64,000 bases of DNA from Conoideocrella luteorostrata (GCA_032433595.1 JASWJB010000179.1:25474-89473); one strand, 5' to 3'; counted from the first letter of the stretch, positions 1-12,610 are shown. A program made the numbers and translations. The notes: a model not told the origin generated them from the letters alone.

Positions 1-1949
1 GGTTCATCTCCAACAATCGAGTCTGAAGGCGGGCGTGCTCCGGTTTATTCTCTTTAAGGGCGTCTAAGAGGAAGGCCGTGGCCTGCTGGACCATGCCTTG
101 AGATTGGAAAATGTCGCAGACTCGCTCGAAATCAACCAGTGGGCCTTGCTCGCTATTGGCCAACGCAGTAGCGAACTCAGCACCCTTCTCAGGATTGATG
201 CGAATGATGTGTTGCAGAAGCTGGATGTAATCAGGCTGATATCCTGTCTGAGCAGCATATGGCAAAATCTTATCAAATTGGCCAGTTTCAGCAAAACCGG
301 CGACGACTTTCTGGGGAACGTTAGCCTTGAGATAGATGCTCAAGGCCATGTCGACGTCATATGGCCGGACCAAATCACCAAGCTGCTCCGAGCAATCCAA
401 CTTGCCCTCCTTGAGCCATTTCTCGAGAAGTTGTTTTCGATTCTGCTGAAGAACAGGAGCGGCCAGCTCAAGGGTTTCATGTCTGTTGAGAGCACCCTTG
501 TCGAGTAGCAAACCAAAGTATTGCAGGGTAAAGGCCATCTGGCCAGGTTGCGATGGCAGTCTCTTGAACTTCTCAATAGTTTCCGCGCTACGAAGAAAGC
601 CACGAGGGGAATTAGCTGCAATCTTTGCAGCCTCCGAATAGTTTCCAGAGTTAAACAACTGGTCGAACTGCTTCGCATAAAGGTTGTCCGCACCAGGCAG
701 CCCAGCTCGGGAGGCTAGCTTAATGGCAATCTCTGTATTCGCCGGGTTCTCAAGAAGGTAAGGGATAATGGTGGTCTCATCTACCGTGACGAAAAGGACC
801 TGGCCCTTGCGGTTAATACCCACAAGACCAGCTGAGTCGTTGTCAGCACAGCTGGTGAAGATGGTGTCACTCGAAATTCGGTTCATGAATATCATAGTAC
901 CAGTCTCCAGGTCATAGAGGTGGATAAAACCGTACTTGGTGACCATGAAGATGACACCGTACTTCTGAGAGATCTGGAGGGCAACAGGGAAGTCGTTTGT
1001 TGCTTCGGGAGGGAAAAAGATCTCTACAGCCTTCTTCTGGAAGACTGGGTTGGATTCGGCGTGATCGACTTCGACGACATGCAGCTTGGCGCCAGTGGCG
1101 GATCTAACAGCAAAACTGAAGAGTTTTGTGTCCTGAGCAGCACCCTCCAGTCGCAGCGATCCAAATGCAGCAGCATGCCCCTCGATAGCCTGGCTAATGC
1201 CGCGATCCTTGGAGTACAGCTGCATGGCGCCAACCACACGCCCTTGCTGAGACGATATGCCAACTACAACCATCCACTTGCCATCCTCATTAGCACGGTA
1301 GTTGATGATTTGGCAGCCCTATTACGTAGATCATGTGTTAGCCGAGTCACCACAGCGAAGGGAGACTGAGTTGAGCAATTTTGACGAACAGTTAAATTGG
1401 CATTTCGCTCAAAAATCTTGGAAGGAGCATCTTGGCCAGCATCATACACGTCCCAATGATAGACGCTGTTAGTTGTGACAAGACCAAGAGTAGTCTCGCT
1501 AATCCATTTCCAGAATTGAACGTCTTCATTCATTGTGCATGACTTGAGCTTTTTCTTTTGTTCGAGATCGAAAATCTGGAGCGTCCTTGATTGCGCCTTC
1601 AAAGCAATAATCTGCCTGTTCCAGTGCATAATTGCACTGTCGGCCTTGATTGGCCTTCGCGTGACATTGTTCCCATTCTTGAGCTCAACAATCACAACCT
1701 CAGGCTGTGCAGCCTCGCTCTTCTTCTCGCGAATACACACATAAGAATCGGATTCTAGTGTCTAAAGCATAACAAGCAGCTCTGGTTAGCATCTGAAGAA
1801 TGTAATTTCAGGCTTCAACTGAAAGCGGGCGTGAGCAGACGGTGATGGGTAGATGCACTCACGCATGAGTTGAAGCCGATTGACTGCGTGTCCACGCCAA
1901 CATTAGCGAGCTGAACCAGCTCCTGAAACTTGATGGGCAGAGGCGCCAT
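1..1949 (-). CDS. chc1: Clathrin heavy chain (5' part, truncated by window edge)
   Basis: Encodes the N-terminal ~592 residues of clathrin heavy chain (family ~1,680 aa), the coat protein of endocytic and Golgi-derived vesicles. Exons read on the minus strand are 1949-1863, 1761-1390 and 1318-1, and the frame stays open to base 1. The start ATG begins MAPLPIKFQELVQLANVGVD, the family's usual N-terminus, followed across intron 1 by TLESDSYVCIREKK. This part covers the seven-bladed beta-propeller that binds adaptor clathrin-box peptides and the start of the alpha-helical leg. Introns (101 and 71 nt) have GT donors (GTGAGT, GTTCGT) and TAG acceptors, and intron 2 has a GCTAAC branch site. The splice of intron 2 restores NLTGCQIINYRANEDGKWMV. 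The 3' two thirds lie outside the window. Identity is secure. Confidence 0.95.
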
Positions 1950-2907
1950 TGCGCCTGGCTTGATCTGCTATGTCAGAAAAGACTAGGCAAAGCGGAACAG
2001 AGCTCGACGCGGTTCGGTGCGAATGCAATTGATGCGTTTGTCGAAGTGAAGTACGTGCCCGATCAGCCGATGACAGTTCGAAGTGGGTTCCAAGTGACGA
2101 CCTAAGGAGAACGTGGCGGAAGCTTCCATGCGCAGGCGGCACGTGCGGAGAGGTGGGAGAAAGAAGAAAAAACCGAAGAGCAAAGGATCGAGAGAGAAAA
2201 TAAAAGAGAAGGTGATGAGAGTCGCGTCCGTGAACTGCTGATGACAAGCAGACGGAGTGATCGCGGGAGATTTAATGGTGATTACGTTGTTTGGGGAAGT
2301 TCAGGAGAACAGTGCCTAGAACCCGCTTAGGCAACCTGTTCCTTCGCGACCTGGGAAAGTCAAACAGGGCAAAGCAGGTACGTGGAGCTACGGGCTGGCC
2401 AATGGAGTAAGGGTTGGATTAAGGAAATTCCGTTCCGAGACCAAGCGAGCTCCAAGTTTGCGATTGCTGTGCGCGTCATCCAATAACTAAAGTGGGTCCC
2501 ACCAAGTCAGAGACTACGCACTGTTGTCAAATACGAGAGCTGTATCCGAAAGCTTGGGATGGTGCCAGGAAGAGGGAGCATTTCCATTCTTGCCTCGAAT
2601 TTGTTAATACCCAGGCGTCCGGGTCATTGCATTCGCTATTTATATATTTAATGTCGTATCCACCTCTGGTTCCCTGACTTGTCGCGTCGTCTCTTCGTTA
2701 ATGTCTCCAGTGACTCGTTTTCTCCACGCATCTACTTGGCTACGGGGTACAGGGACTTGTCACTATGCAGGTCAGTCGTGTAATTCGACCCAGGAAGAGA
2801 GGTTCTCTTTAAACTATGCCAATGAATTTGGCTCAATGAGAATATCTATGCAAAAAGCACCAAGGCCATGTCATGAGAAGAAAGTTCTAGTTTCTTTATC
2901 AAGCCGC
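1950..2907. other. Intergenic: clathrin promoter side
   Basis: Lies between the 3' end of the hydrolase gene and the 5' end of the clathrin gene, both on the minus strand. CCAAT boxes are visible near 2399 and 2479. An AT-rich patch lies at 2636-2652. No coding region is supported: the small open frames here show no family resemblance. Confidence 0.6.
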
Positions 2908-3955
2908 CTAAGCATACTTCTTGACCATTTTCAGCAACGCTTCGTCGACTTCATTTGGACTTGTGGCATTTAGATAGTGGCCACCACCATCAACAAAGGT
3001 CAACGTTGCTTCCGGCGCGGCTGTGAAGAGCTGAATGTGTTCCTTAGGCACTACGCTTCCAAAGACCGGATCTTCCAAACCCTGTTGTCACATTAGTGTG
3101 ACGATCAGAATGAACTTAACTCATATCCGTGCACGTGTTGGGTTTCACAAACCTGAAGCCAGTACACTGGACACTTTACATCTTGCAGTCGAAGAAGCAA
3201 TCCATCTCTCTCCAAGAGACACGCCAGCGCCATTCGCAACTTTCGGCGACCTTCGTCACCGGAGTAAACAGACTTGAGTGTTGCATCCCAAAAGGAGAGA
3301 GTCTCTGGCGCGACGGATTTGGAAAAGCCTAGCTGGGCAACCATTCCACGCCATACCTCATCGACTACGAAGTCGGGAGTTGGTGTAGCACTGCACCAGC
3401 TGTCATAGAAAGGAGCCAATTGTGTTTGAGGGTCCCAGCAACCCTTCTCACGCGAGGCTGCTGATTCGCAGTCCATAGAAGTACCAAGGAGAAGAAGCCC
3501 GAGGATCTGTATTAATCAGTTTATGTGCTTGCATTCAGGAACCCGATAGGTGTTACCCGAGAATGCGCCGGGTGTTGGGTTAAACGTACCCGATGTTGGG
3601 CAAGGAGAGCCATACGAGTAACCATCCAACCGCCCTGGCTGGTTCCAACGGCGAAAGCTTTGTCAACATGAAGCGCATCCATCACTTGGAGTGCCATGAT
3701 GGATGTATCCCAGTATGTAAACTGCTCGGATGTTGAGCTTGTGGCGCCATGACCAAGCGGCTCAATGGCGAGGAGGTTTACTACATCTGTCAAGGTCTTG
3801 TTTTCAAATTGCACATTATATAGTGATGAAGTTGTACACATTGAGTTGATGAGCACTACCGTAGGCTTGGAAGAGTCTAGAGATCCATTGGAGAGTCTGT
3901 AGCCAGCGTTGATGCCGCCCAGGTGTGGAACCTTGACGGTTGTCGTTGCTGCCAT
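2908..3955 (-). CDS. Alpha/beta hydrolase fold protein
   Basis: A 297-aa alpha/beta hydrolase from three exons: 3955-3590, 3506-3153 and 3081-2908. The nucleophile elbow GTSQGG places the likely catalytic Ser at residue 106. Exon 3 supplies a plausible acid in GLEDPVFG (Asp244) and the catalytic His in GGGHYLNA (His275). These positions fit an esterase or lactonase-like serine hydrolase; the substrate cannot be inferred. Introns are 83 and 71 nt. The start chosen is MAATTTVKVPHLGG. The frame is open further upstream to 4177, but that extension is low-complexity and unlike the family. No signal peptide is seen, so a cytosolic enzyme is likely. It faces the rhodopsin-domain gene across a 1.3-kb divergent gap. 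The family call is firm and the function unknown. Confidence 0.85.
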
Positions 3956-5283
3956 TATGTTGCAAGCTGTAGCGAATGCAAATGACAGGAAAGAACTGCA
4001 CAGGCAATTTCGAAGGCAGAAACGCGTGGTTATTACTTGTTCAGAACGCCAGTCCTTCCCTGCACAAACAGAGCCATTTAGCCAAGCTTTAAAGTGGGAA
4101 TTCGGTGGTCGCTGACCTCGGCATCTAGCTTCTTTCCGGAGCCAGAAAAAGCAGCTACAATACTGTTCACTGCCCACTCCTTGTCTATAACCTTCTTTGG
4201 TTTACACTACCCCGCGCGGACCGTTGGTCAAGAAGACGTACTCCATACAGGGTATCAAGTTATGGTTCTGCAAGTGCTAGAGCAGGGATGCATATTACTT
4301 TACTCTGTGCCAATGACATTTTTCGTACTCCGTATGCTACGTCATATTGCCTGTGTCGTGGCTTAGCAGACCGACAGGCATCCTCATCATGAGGCATTTT
4401 GTAACACATTGTACTTGTCCGTTCAAGACGGAAGCTGGTGGGCCGAAGAGACAACCCCTTGGGATCTGCGGTTGTATTTAGCCTGACTTGCGTAAAGTCG
4501 GTTAGCTCGTTGCTGTAACCAGCGTTCAAGGACTTGCATGACTAGTGTAGACGAGAATTGAGTCCACCACCTCCACTACGCAGGATTTAGCTTCGGCTTT
4601 CACACGACGGTAACGAGCGGCACGCACCGCTGTAAACCCCCTTAAATTAGGTGCTTTGGTTGTTGGTATCGTAGTGAATGTTTTTCTTTCGAGATCAATG
4701 ACGCGCCAAAAATTGAAGCACAAGTTGGATAAAGAAGGAATAAGTGAAACCACCGGCATTGGTAGTGTAATGCAGATCTGCACACCTACATCGGAATCCA
4801 ATTGGGACTGTAGCGCGACCGAGTTGCACAATAAGGGTAGAGGATGAACAGATCAACCAGGTCCTTCAAAAAGCATGGGGAAGCGAACATCTCGTAAAAC
4901 TTACCACAGTTAGATAGGCTGCTTGTCTGCTTGGTTAGTTTTGCCAGCAATGCTCGGGGACCTCGTCAACCTGGTCATCCGGGGACTTACTAGTTAATAC
5001 ACTGGCAGGGGGGTTGCTATCCATTCATACTAGTATGTCGTTGCCACTGCGAACAGACCCAATTGCCGCGCCGCGCTGTTGATAAAAGTATCCCAGTCTA
5101 ATGAGTGGGTTTTTCTTTTGATTGAATGGTAGAACAAGCGCAGATGTCCCCTTTCGTCAAGTGATAAATGTCGGTTCGGCTCCCGTTTCATTATTTCCCT
5201 TACGCAGTTGCTATTCTCAAAACCGACCATGGTATGGCAAGTCATGTACACAGCGTTGTGTGTATTATTTTGTTAGCAATCCA
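3956..5283. other. Intergenic: divergent promoter region
   Basis: Gap of 1.3 kb between the divergently transcribed hydrolase (-) and rhodopsin-domain gene (+). It holds one copy of the dispersed TACTCCGTA motif at 4326-4334. No gene is supported. Confidence 0.6.
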
Positions 5284-6656
5284 ATGTCTTTAGACGGCAT
5301 GTCACACTTACCCGGCCTCCCAGGCTACGACCCGGATAACCTCCAGCCATGGACCGTTGCGGTTGTTGTGTCCATGACTCTACTGGCACTAGTCGCCGTT
5401 GGACTTCGTCTTCTTAGTCGCCGGATGAAGCATCAGTCATTATGGTTAGATGACAAAATGATCGTATTTTCCATGGTTTGTTTGCTCGTTAATAGTTAGC
5501 TATTATCTAACTAGATATGGCACTAACGTAATCTACCCGTAATAGGGCTGGAATCTTATTGTTGTGGGCTTTATCTTTGCCATGTATTCATCCGGCATGG
5601 GCATCCACGCAGACCAGGTTGACGCCGCCGACATTGTCATGATGGCCAAATGGCTCGTTGTAGCTGAGGTCCTGTACGCATGGAATCTAGGTTGGACAAA
5701 AGTGAGCCTTTTGCTCATGTACTACCGCATTTTCCGTCATGAGTACTTCAAGAAGCTGGCATGGGCGATCGGCGCCTTTGTCTGGGCTTGGGTTATTTGC
5801 ATTACGTTTTTGTTCATATTCATCTGCGTACCAGTTCAGAAACTCTGGTATCCGCAGATTCCCGGTCGATGCATAAACCAAGTTGGCACCTGGATCGCAA
5901 ATGCTGCCTCGACCATCCTTACCGACCTCGTCATTTTGCTAATGCCCATTCCCCAAATCTGGAAGCTGCAGCTGAGGAAAACCGAAAAGATTGGTCTGAC
6001 TTTCGCGTTCAGCCTCGGATTCTTGTAAGTGTTGGGCCGTTACTGAATCGGCGAGAGTAATGTTTGCTAACAAGGCTTACAGTGTCGTGTTTGCATCGGC
6101 ATATCGAACAAGCGTCCTTTTCACTTACTCCAATACCGACCCGACGTACACATTAGCCCCAACGGTAGGCTGGACGGCTATCGAAATGTCAGCAGGGATT
6201 GTTTCTGCCTGCCTGCCTACATTGCTTCCAATTGTTCTCCGCTGTGCGCAGGCGTTCGGATTCACGCGAACAGCGAGTGCTCCTAGCCGAGACACCTTTG
6301 CACCACCCACGTTTGGAGGCTCTGGCGGCCACAAGACCAAGATCAAAAGCGGGACAAATACGCTGAGTACATTCAGCACCAGAGTTGACGACGAAGATGG
6401 CGACAAATGTGTCGATAGCCCATTCTATCGTCTGCCAGATAGCACGGAATCAGATAGCTTAGCATCTCATCGAATGGATGCGAGAAATCTTACCCCAGAA
6501 GATCCTTTAGAGACAGCCCTTCGGCCAGACATCCACGAATACGGCCATTCCGCAAAAAGCTATACAGTCAAGGGCAACGGAAATGACGATGACATACCGT
6601 TACAGGGCATAAGGGTCCAAAAGGATTTCAAGAAATCGACGTCGAGGAAGCTTTAA
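5284..6656 (+). CDS. Rhodopsin-domain integral membrane protein (Pth11-like/SAT4 family)
   Basis: A 414-aa seven-helix membrane protein from exons 5284-5475, 5546-6024 and 6083-6656, with introns of 70 and 58 nt. After a short N-terminus (MSLDGMSHLPGLPG) come TM1 (PWTVAVVVSMTLLALVAVGL), TM2, TM3 with the family-typical WNLGWTKVSLLLMYYRIF-type segment, and TM4 to TM7 ending in GIVSACLPTLLPIVLR. The last ~130 residues form a polar, serine-rich cytosolic tail. The family (fungal rhodopsin domain, DUF-type relatives of Pth11) is expanded in plant- and insect-associated ascomycetes; members are suspected GPCR-like sensors but ligands are unknown. There is no CFEM domain. The first or second Met (residues 1 or 6) could be the start. 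Confidence 0.88.
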
Positions 6657-6996
6657 CTTCGTAGAGTTAGAGACCTTGGTGATTCCGCAACAAAATGAAG
6701 CGTACATCTTATTGTATAACAAATCGTGTCTTTTGTGGATGACTGAAGGCGGTAAAAGACGTAAAAAGAGAAATTGACCAGAGTCTTGGTGATTTCATGG
6801 CTAATCTGGCCCCACTTAAATGTTTGTTCAGCAAATGCCACTAGTTATCACTTTGCTCCACAAATCTCCATCCCAATGTCCGAATAGTATCTATTTCCAA
6901 AAGATTTCCGTATTTTGCGCAGTAGTTTCCTTGTGTGTTTGCACTACCATTCGTCCGCACTTTCTAGAGTTTTTAACGCATTCCTCGCTGCCTGTT
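6657..6996. other. Intergenic
   Basis: Short gap between two genes on the plus strand. It contains the rhodopsin-domain 3' UTR and the promoter of the YwbE-like gene. Nothing else is seen. Confidence 0.5.
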
Positions 6997-7569
6997 ATGA
7001 ACCGGCACAGAAATCGCCAGCCACGACCACCACGCCACCAATCGGGAAGTTCCTCCCAAGGCTCGCCTACAACGCCTCAGCAAGCTGCGGGCGCCGTCCC
7101 GACCATCCAACAGGTTGTACCCGGGGCAAATGTTTTCATCGTTTTGAAACAAGACCAACCCTCTGGCAAAGAGACCGCCGGAGTGGTTGCGGAGCTTCTG
7201 ACGCGCGGTAACCATCCTCGCGGCATCAAAGTTCGTCTGCAGAGCGGCCAAGTTGGCAGGGTGCAGCGCATAGGTGACGGCTCGGCTGCATCGTCCGGAA
7301 GCGTTGCAAATCCCAGCAAATTAGACAGGTCATCGAGGTTCAGCCATCGTTATACCGACGTGCGCAACGATTTAGATTACCCATCCGAGCCACCAGCCAG
7401 AAGTCTAGCTGATTTTCTTCCGCCAACCCAGGATGAAAGCGATGGGTTCTTTAACGCTCAGCAACATAGCAGAACAGCGTATGTTACCGTCAAATGCTCT
7501 CTATGTAACTCCTTCGAAGGGGACGAAACTGCTGTAACACATCATATCGAAAGGGAACATTTGGCTTGA
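6997..7569 (+). CDS. YwbE-like (DUF2196) protein with C-terminal C2H2-type finger
   Basis: Single-exon 190-aa protein. Residues ~40-90 (GANVFIVLKQDQPSGKETAG ... GNHPRGIKVRLQSGQVGRVQ) match the small bacterial YwbE/DUF2196 family, in which the whole protein is just this domain of about 60 aa. The fungal protein adds a basic, glutamine/proline-rich N-terminus (MNRHRNRQPRPPRHQ), an acidic linker, and a C-terminal CSLC ... HHIEREH segment that looks like one C2H2 zinc finger. The architecture suggests nucleic-acid or ribosome association, but no function is established. The start is the ATG just before the basic segment. The frame is open further upstream without homology. Confidence 0.8.
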   Translation: MNRHRNRQPRPPRHQSGSSSQGSPTTPQQAAGAVPTIQQVVPGANVFIVLKQDQPSGKETAGVVAELLTRGNHPRGIKVRLQSGQVGRVQRIGDGSAASSGSVANPSKLDRSSRFSHRYTDVRNDLDYPSEPPARSLADFLPPTQDESDGFFNAQQHSRTAYVTVKCSLCNSFEGDETAVTHHIEREHLA

Positions 7570-8614
7570 TGCAATGTTATGAGCTTCTGAACCTTGACTT
7601 GTCGTATGGGTGCTTTGCTCGTCTAGATTACGAAGATCTGCAAAATAAGGCAATCTCTTCAAAAAGGATACTACAACAGTTCAAACCGCCATTCCAGCCA
7701 CAATGCCGTCAGTTTCGCAATTACCAACAACCCTGATATAGAGGTTGCCTAAACCCCCGACGGGCTTCAGTTGTAAAGGAATCTGCAAGGAATTCAAGAA
7801 TGGATACCTTCCTGGTGCTATAACACGATCAAACCGATTTCCTTCGACGAGCAAGAAATGAATAATGAGAAACGAAAGACTTGTTGGTCACAGTATATAT
7901 CTGCAGGTTGATATGGAACGGAAACAGCAGGCCGAACCCGACCAGGCCTCCGGTGTCTTCTTCTTTCCTGTTTTCTTCCGCCTTGTCTACCCCGTTTTAC
8001 TCACCAACTCGAGAAGACCATGCCCACCGAGAGCCCAGCAGTGTGAGAAAAATTAGGACGCCGTCTAATCATCGGTACAGTAGCATAACCGCTACCACCA
8101 AAGGCCCCGACTCAACCATGTTCTGCAACGCCGCCGCGCCAGATTCACAGCACATTCAGAGCACATGGTATAGATTCGTAATGCCAGCTCACATCCAAAT
8201 ATAGCATATATATATGTTGACTCCTGCCAATTTCGACAGCCGATAGCGACAAAAATAGTAATAGTAATCGCAATGACGATAGACGAGACAATGGCGGACT
8301 TGAAGTGTTACTCTGAGGTTCTAAGCTTTTAAGCCCGTTGGGTAAATTTGATGAAGAAAAAAAGAAGACCTGTCGCCTATCAAAATCTAATATGCCTTCC
8401 GTCCAAATCCATAGCCAAACGCCTGCCCTTGTGAGATGTGGCTCCACGCCTTCCGTCTGCGAAACATGACCCTCTCGATCATAGCAGAAATAAAGGAACA
8501 AGCCACAGACAGACACGGAGTGTGTTTCAGTTTGTACTAAATCCTTCACTTCATAAATTGCGGCTGTCCCAAAACCTTAGTATCTCAATATACGACTCCC
8601 TTCATCCAACGGGA
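7570..8614. other. Intergenic: convergent 3' region
   Basis: Lies between the 3' ends of the YwbE-like gene (+) and the Zn2Cys6 regulator (-). It includes a short TA run near 8205-8216. Small open frames exist on both strands but none resembles a protein family. Confidence 0.5.
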
Positions 8615-10752
8615 TTAATACTCCCACGGCCCAAATATATCTGACATCCATGTCACATCAGTCAAGTCTAATCCGGCACCCGGATCCCCGGTCACGCCAT
8701 CCCCCATTACTAAACCAGCTGTCGCGTCCATAGTCTGTGGCCCATTATTCACAATGGCGCCCTGGCTGTTAGGAGTGGGTAACGATGCGTCTCGGAGGTA
8801 GGGTGCCAAGACGGGCTCCCACGAGTTCCGAAGATTCCTCAGAATCTTAGCTCCCTTCGTAAACAGCGTGCCGTCTTGATCATCCGTACGAATGGGGTAC
8901 ACCTCATCCGCTTGGTAGAATAGTTCAATGGTTTTGTCCAGCAAGTAGAGCAAATCAACCGTACTCCTCATGATTTCTTTATCCCAGGCAGGATCTTCCA
9001 CAATAGTGAGCCTGTACAGAGTGGCTTGCACGTGCGACATGCTTACATATGCGGCGAAGGGTAATCCTGCCACTTGTATGGGCGGTAATGTAAAGAATGC
9101 ATCATAGAAGACCTTGGCTGACCTAGCGCACGAATAGAGGCTGTTGATACGTAGGGATTCAGGGATGCCTTGGCTGGTGAAGATGCCGATGGAGTGGACA
9201 AGGGCCTCTGTGCTGTGGAGTAGCATGAGGATGTGGACTGTAAAACATAGTGAAAGGTGATTAGCCAAAATCAGGACCTGCAAATATATTTACTGAATGA
9301 ATTGACAGGGGATGGAAGGTGTGTTGACGTGGTTCAAGGGACATACTATTCTTGGCCAGATGGTCCGGAAGCCGGACTCGGATATCGTCTAATCGCGAGA
9401 TCAAACCCGGCTTGAATATGTATGCGGGAATTTCGCCAGGGTCCATTGGTTTCTCGCGTGTCAATTTTTGAACTTCCTCGCCAATGAGCTGAATCCTCAC
9501 CATGGTGACAAGGACGATGTCTGTCTTGGCTTCATTCTGTCGCTCCAGCACCTGGAGGCATTCTTCCATGTGTGGCGTCCATGCCAAAGTTTCCATCTTT
9601 CCAATAAACCCCGTCGTTCTATGCGCCTGTTTTAGCTCATCTCAACTTAAATGACCGAACGCGCTTCACGACACTTACATCGAAATGGTAAGCCAAAGGC
9701 CTAATATAGCTCTGCGCTCCTCCATGGTTCGCACCTTAGGAGGCGGTGGAGTGCGCGTGCTCCATATTTTGAAATACATCGTGGACTGTTGATCTTCGAA
9801 GGGAGATCGGGTAAGACCCATGTCAAAGGCAATTGACTGTGCCAAGGCAGCGTAAAGCAGAACAAACGGTTTCATGCCAGGTCCAGTATTCATAGTTGCC
9901 CTGTTGTCGGATGTTAGTAACCAGGGACATGAGATCCAGTTAACAAGCATCGAAAGCTGAGGCGCATATCGTTCTACACACGTACCAGGTAATAAAAGCA
10001 ATCAGGCCTTGTAACAAGTCCATGCTACGTTCATGATTCAGTACTACCCTCTCAGCAATCTCCTGCCGAACCTTTTCCCTCAGAATCCGCTGTTGGGGAT
10101 ATGACATGGAACATAGGTTCATGATGCAAATCCACAAGAAAGGTTTTTCATGCTTTAGTGTTTCGGCTGTTAATTCTATTGGTATATGCATAAAAGGCGC
10201 GCCATGCAACCAGTTTCTGAACTTGGCCAGGTAGGCTTCCGCTTCTTGCGAGGTCGGTTCCGGCCGCTTGTCTAGGTCCCTCAGACATGTCGAACCCCGG
10301 CTAGTGGGAGCGTTTGAAGTGAGTCCCAAGTAGTGATAATTATCCCCAATAGCGGACTTCTCTTTTATATTCTGACGGGATGGATCTGCTGTGGCTGCTG
10401 CTGCCAGAGAGTCCAATCTACTAGTGTATGACGGAGATGATGTGCTGAGCATTGAGGGATTAGACTGTGAGGGTCGTGTCCCTTGGTCATGAGTTGCCCT
10501 AAGCATTGAAACAAGGTCCTCTATCTTCTCTTCAAGCTGAGCCGTGCGCGAGGTTGCAGTCTTCTTCGAGATGCGCTTCCTCATTGTCGAAATCTGGTGA
10601 CACTCCTTCCCCAGTCGATAGCACCTCTCACAGTCACCCCCTAATGGTCTCAAGATACATCTGCATTTTGCCCGAGAGCAGTTAGTACACGAGCGGCCAT
10701 ACCCGGCGGGAATGCCATCCGCATTAGCTGCATCGGCGGACTGGGGTGTCAT
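8615..10752 (-). CDS. Zn2Cys6 fungal transcription factor
   Basis: A 627-aa regulator from four exons: 10752-9986, 9900-9679, 9618-9347 and 9237-8615. Introns are 85, 60 and 109 nt. The binuclear zinc cluster near residues 22-51 has the spacing C-x2-C-x6-C-x8-C-x2-C-x6-C (CTNCSRAKCRC ... CERCYRLGKEC). A basic linker and a short coiled coil (AQLEEKIEDLVSML) follow. The rest is the helical middle region typical of Gal4-type regulators, with an acidic end (TDVTWMSDIFGPWEY). Splicing into WTPHMEECLQVL and NIHILMLLHSTEALVHS restores recognisable family segments. It is expected to bind DNA as a nuclear dimer; targets are unknown and no biosynthetic genes lie next to it. Identity of the class is secure. 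Confidence 0.9.
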
Positions 10753-11759
10753 CTTTTGGTGCTTGCACGAATGTGCAACACAGCGGTGGATTTGATGTCG
10801 CGAGCTGTCAATTCCGGTTGATTACCGCGCAAGGGTCTTGGTATGCCACGGGAAGTAGAAATGGATTTGAATTAAACATGGGGCTATGTGTGCACCGGAA
10901 TTGAAGATACGTGTACAAGCCAGAGGCGCAGATGGGTTGTTCGTTCCAATTGTAGTTCGGGATTGAGATTCCGGTCGCTGCGAATGCCAGGGCTCCGCTG
11001 AGTCAGCGTACATTCAAGTTGCTCGGCTACGTTGCAGTGGGATCAGAAGACGGTATTCGGGTTTATGGAATCCCGATGACCGCATTTCTTGCCTATTCTG
11101 GACAATTGGCAACGAACCGGAATACAGCTACTGCTCATCATTTATCTAAAATCATCTCAACTTGATTAAAATAAATAAAAGACAGCCTAGTCTTTTAAGG
11201 ACATTTGAGCTTACTTAATTCTCTGTATTCTTCGGGTAGAGCTGCACGACTTTGAAATCACTGATTTTCTACCTCAATACACTTTCAACAAAAGAGTTAT
11301 ACACCATGATGGATCAGAATCAGTTCTTCCCATGTGGTAACAACTCTACTATAACATGCCTATCACACAAACATAAAAGATTAAAATATTCAAAGACTGA
11401 ATATACAGAAACGTCGGACGCATCATTTCCTGAGAAACATTTTAACCACGGAGCGAAATAAATCGAGATATAAAGCTCCCTCCCCATTCAGGGTAGCGTA
11501 AATCAATTATGCCCCACATTTTCCGACTGACGTTGCGGGTTTAGCCTGACATAGAGCTTCCCGTTTTAAGAGCATCTCATTGGCGCTGTTTACATAATGC
11601 TCAACCAATCATTGAATCTAGTGCCTCACCCTGACCACCCTGTTTGGGCCGATACGTTCCGAATTTCTTTGATGGTGCATCCCCGACTCCCAGACTTCGA
11701 CGTTCCCTTCGGCATCTACACTCATCCAACTTGTCGAATACAAGGCGAATCTGAGCGGC
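10753..11759. other. Intergenic: divergent, AT-rich core
   Basis: Divergent gap between the Zn2Cys6 regulator (-) and the FMP32-like gene (+). Bases ~11130-11480 are clearly more AT-rich than the surroundings. No inverted repeat or coding region was recognised. Confidence 0.5.
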
Positions 11760-12610
11760 ATGGCTACCGAAATATTGCCACGATTCCTTTTACCCCGATT
11801 GAGTTGGGGAGCACCACTCGCTGCTTCTCGCGTAGCGCGGCCGTTTGCTCCCCTTCCAGCTGGCTATCCCTCTTCAAGATGGCAACGCTCCCTTACCCTT
11901 ACGATAGCTGGCTTCCACAGCGGATCTTTGCCTCGCCGCCGTTCGTCAGCTAATTCAAGCTCGGTTCTGTTGCGACTTTTCCATGCAACAGCTCAGCGAC
12001 AACGAGACCATCATTTCGATACTCTCAAGTTTGTAAAGCGACTACAAGGGGAAGGGTTCACGGAAGAGCAGTCGGTTGCTATGATGAAAATGCTGAATGA
12101 CGTGATTGAGGAGAGGTTAGAATAAACATCCTTCATAACTGATATGTGACTATTATTTTAACACGTCTGCGTTCGCCAAGCATCCAAAACCTCACACGCA
12201 CCATGGTCCTCCGCGAAGATGCCGCCAAAGCTACATACACACAAAAAGTCGACTTTGCAAAGCTCCGCTCAGAGCTTCTTTCAGCAGACAGCACCGAGTC
12301 TAACAGCACGCGTAGTGCTCATGAGCGCCTCAACAATGACATTGCCAAGCTCAGCAGCCGCCTCCGAGACGAAATCTCGCGAACACAAGCCAGCGTTCGG
12401 CTGGACTTGAACCTGGAGAAGGGCCGTATTCGCGAGGAGGCTGTCGGGCAAGAGCTCAAGATTAAAGAGACGGAGACGAAGATTGAGCAGGAGGTTGCGC
12501 TGCTGAGGGAGAAGCTGGAGCAGGTCAAGTTCCAGACGTTGCAGTGGTTGATGGGTGTTTGCACTGGTTTTGCGGCGTTGATGTTGGGTGCCTGGAGATT
12601 GCTCATGTGA
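11760..12610 (+). CDS. DUF1640 / FMP32 family mitochondrial coiled-coil protein
   Basis: A 261-aa protein from exons 11760-12115 and 12181-12610 (65-nt intron). The N-terminus is arginine/serine-rich, consistent with a mitochondrial presequence. The conserved core starts at HFDTLKFVKRLQGEGFTEEQ, continues through a long coiled coil (residues ~140-235), and ends in a C-terminal membrane helix (LQWLMGVCTGFAALMLGAW). This is the DUF1640 family of yeast Fmp32 and animal MCUR1/CCDC90B, inner-membrane proteins with roles proposed in respiratory-chain assembly, proline metabolism or calcium-uniporter scaffolding. The splice joins NDVIEER to SIQNLTRTMVLRE. Family call is firm and molecular role not settled. 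Confidence 0.85.

Noticed and set aside
3956..4177. N-terminal extension of the alpha/beta hydrolase frame to an upstream ATG
   Set aside because: The added residues are Cys/Arg-rich and unlike the family; the ATG at 3955 begins the conserved region.
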